Source of the DNA: Bacteroidota bacterium
Lineage (GTDB): Bacteria > Bacteroidota > Bacteroidia > Chitinophagales > Saprospiraceae
Length of the DNA: 14,836 nt
Direction of reading: 5' to 3'
Assembly (NCBI GenBank): GCA_024277695.1
Contig: JAJRUR010000142.1
Location: 1 to 14,836 of the forward strand
Shown piece by piece: positions 13,518-14,836 of the stretch. The stretch's first letter is position 1. The number at the start of each line of letters is the position of its first letter. Made by a program: the position numbers and the translations under genes. The notes beneath the pieces are model-generated. The model searched no databases and had not been told where the DNA came from. It was given only the letters and a program-made list of their open reading frames with translations.

Positions 13518-14836
13518 ATGTTTACTTATCTATTTCAAGTCAGTTTTTGTTGGCTTCTATTCTATGCTCTTTATCTATTATGGCTTCAAAAGGAGACCTT
13601 TTTTGGATTTAATCGCTTTTATTTGTTATCTACTTTGATTTTGGGTTTATTGATTCCATGGTGTGCCGGATGGGTCTCGTCGTACTCAACATCTACGGAA
13701 CTGTATCAGGTTATGTCAGATCTTGTAACAGTATCCGGACAAATTACACTCCCAACAGAATCATCTACGTTATGGAGTTCCTTGGCGTGGAGTAAAATCT
13801 TGTGGATATTATATCTGACGGGTGCTATGATTTTTAGTTGGAGACTATGTGTAGGATTGTGGAGGATTTATCGTATTTACTCTACTGCGGAACGCATAAA
13901 GTTCGAGGGCTATACTCTTGTGCGAACGGATGATCTCTATTGGCCGTTTTCCTTTTTCAGGGCAATATTTATATCCAAGCAACTACCGGAAGATGATAGC
14001 TTGGAGATCATACTAAAACACGAAAAGCTACATATAGCTCAAGGGCACTCCATCGACATTTTGATGGTAGAGCTGCTTACTATATTTTTTTGGTTCAATC
14101 CGATCATCTATTTGTATAAAAAATCAATCAGACAAGTGCACGAATATTTGGCAGATGCGTATGCCAGTCGGACCATACGGAAAGATGATTATGCACAATT
14201 ACTGATTCGCCATACTCTGCCCAATTACGATTTTGGGCTCGTTCATAGTTTTTATCATTCACAAACAAAAAAAAGAATAAAAATGTTATTTCAAAAAAAA
14301 TCAAAACATACAAAGTACTTCAAATATGTGACTGTAGTACCGATTATTTTGTTCTCTCTATTTACATTTGCAGATCGCGATTTTTCCATCACAAATTCTG
14401 TTATCCAAGAGAATCAAAATGTGTTAGATAGCTTTCCGGCACAAACAATTTACAAAATTGTAGATCAGATGCCTAGATTTCCGGGATGTGAGGATATGGA
14501 TGGTGATGATGATGCAAAAAAATCCTGTGCAGATCAGAAAATGCTTCGCTATATTTATGAGCATATCAAATACCCAGAAGAAGCAAGAAAGAAAGGTATA
14601 AGTGGCCAAGTGATAGTTTCCTTCATTATAGAAAAAGACGGTTCTATCTCTACACCTACCATCATCAGAGATAAAGGTCATGGTTTGGGACAAGAAGCTT
14701 TGCGCATAGTTAAGAGCTTCAATGATATGCCGGTACGATGGACTCCGGGTCGTCAGCAAGGAAAAATCCAGCGCGTGCAATACAACCTACCTGTAAGGTT
14801 TAAGTTAAGTGATGAAAAGCACAGTACTACAATAGC
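13518..14836 (+). CDS. M56 (BlaR1-like) metalloprotease with TonB-type C-terminal domain, partial
   Basis: The gene starts at ATG 13518, three bases after the repressor, and is open to the window edge, so 439 codons are visible and the C-terminus is missing. Membrane helices lie at about residues 4-22, 35-55, 94-113 and 271-288. The zinc site HEKLH is at 168-172, and the ExxAD motif at 209-213 (EYLAD) probably supplies the third ligand, both typical of M56 peptidases. After the last helix, about residues 318-435 form a TonB C-terminal-like domain with the lead MPRFPGCED and YPEEARKKGISGQV. Such M56-TonB proteins are common in Bacteroidota in place of the beta-lactam sensor domain of BlaR1. 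It is expected to sense a periplasmic signal and relieve BlaI repression by proteolysis; the signal is unknown, and the TonB part could bind an outer-membrane transporter. Confidence 0.92.
   Translation, partial: MFTYLFQVSFCWLLFYALYLLWLQKETFFGFNRFYLLSTLILGLLIPWCAGWVSSYSTSTELYQVMSDLVTVSGQITLPTESSTLWSSLAWSKILWILYLTGAMIFSWRLCVGLWRIYRIYSTAERIKFEGYTLVRTDDLYWPFSFFRAIFISKQLPEDDSLEIILKHEKLHIAQGHSIDILMVELLTIFFWFNPIIYLYKKSIRQVHEYLADAYASRTIRKDDYAQLLIRHTLPNYDFGLVHSFYHSQTKKRIKMLFQKKSKHTKYFKYVTVVPIILFSLFTFADRDFSITNSVIQENQNVLDSFPAQTIYKIVDQMPRFPGCEDMDGDDDAKKSCADQKMLRYIYEHIKYPEEARKKGISGQVIVSFIIEKDGSISTPTIIRDKGHGLGQEALRIVKSFNDMPVRWTPGRQQGKIQRVQYNLPVRFKLSDEKHSTTI

Noticed and set aside
14424..14780. Minus-strand frame of 118 codons near the right end.
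   Set aside because: It lies entirely inside the M56-TonB gene, whose zinc motif and TonB-like domain are clear on the plus strand.

Overview
The window looks like a chromosomal segment from a member of the Bacteroidota. I lean towards the Saprospiria/Chitinophagia side, but that is an impression from protein style and not a computed placement. Four things support the phylum: TAnnTTTG-type -7 promoter elements in front of several genes; a short epsilon subunit next to an ATP synthase beta subunit with an internal insertion, as a separate atpDC pair; a MoxR-DUF58-BatD-like-BatA-BatB aerotolerance-type operon; and a BlaI plus M56-peptidase/TonB pair. A decayed fragment resembling a type IX secretion C-terminal sorting domain fits the same phylum.

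Layout. Bases 1-239 hold no convincing gene. On the minus strand from 240 to 4396 lie atpC, atpD, a TPR-repeat protein and a radical SAM/SPASM protein. The last three are preceded by plausible -7 elements and so are probably separate transcription units; atpC follows atpD by 21 bases and is probably co-transcribed with it. Divergent from these, on the plus strand from 4586 to 10847, six genes are packed with gaps of 2-17 bases or 4-base overlaps: a MoxR AAA+ ATPase, a DUF58 protein, a BatD-like protein fused to an RDD membrane domain, BatA, BatB and a D-2-hydroxyacid dehydrogenase. The BatB frame is interrupted at a run of seven T by a TGA stop and continues in the -1 frame.

Bases 10848-11027 between convergent genes carry the minus-strand sorting-domain remnant and a tandem 14-base duplication. 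On the minus strand from 11028 to 12946 a SAM-dependent methyltransferase and an FAD amine-oxidase-type flavoprotein form a probable two-gene unit. Divergent from it, a BlaI-type repressor with a good promoter and an inverted repeat lying inside that promoter precedes a BlaR1-like M56 metalloprotease with a TonB-type C-terminal domain, which runs off the right edge.

How the parts work together. AtpD and AtpC belong to the F1 ATP synthase. The MoxR-to-BatB block should form a membrane-linked AAA+/vWA assembly of the Bat type, with MoxR as ATPase, DUF58, BatA and BatB as vWA-type partners, and the BatD-like/RDD protein as a membrane component; its substrate is unknown. BlaI and the M56 protein are expected to be a repressor and membrane protease sensor pair. 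I see no CRISPR array, tRNA, rRNA, integrase or complete insertion sequence. The least ordinary items are the BatB frame break, the BatD-RDD fusion, the Bat operon ending in a dehydrogenase, the T9SS domain relic, and the palindrome in the blaI promoter.
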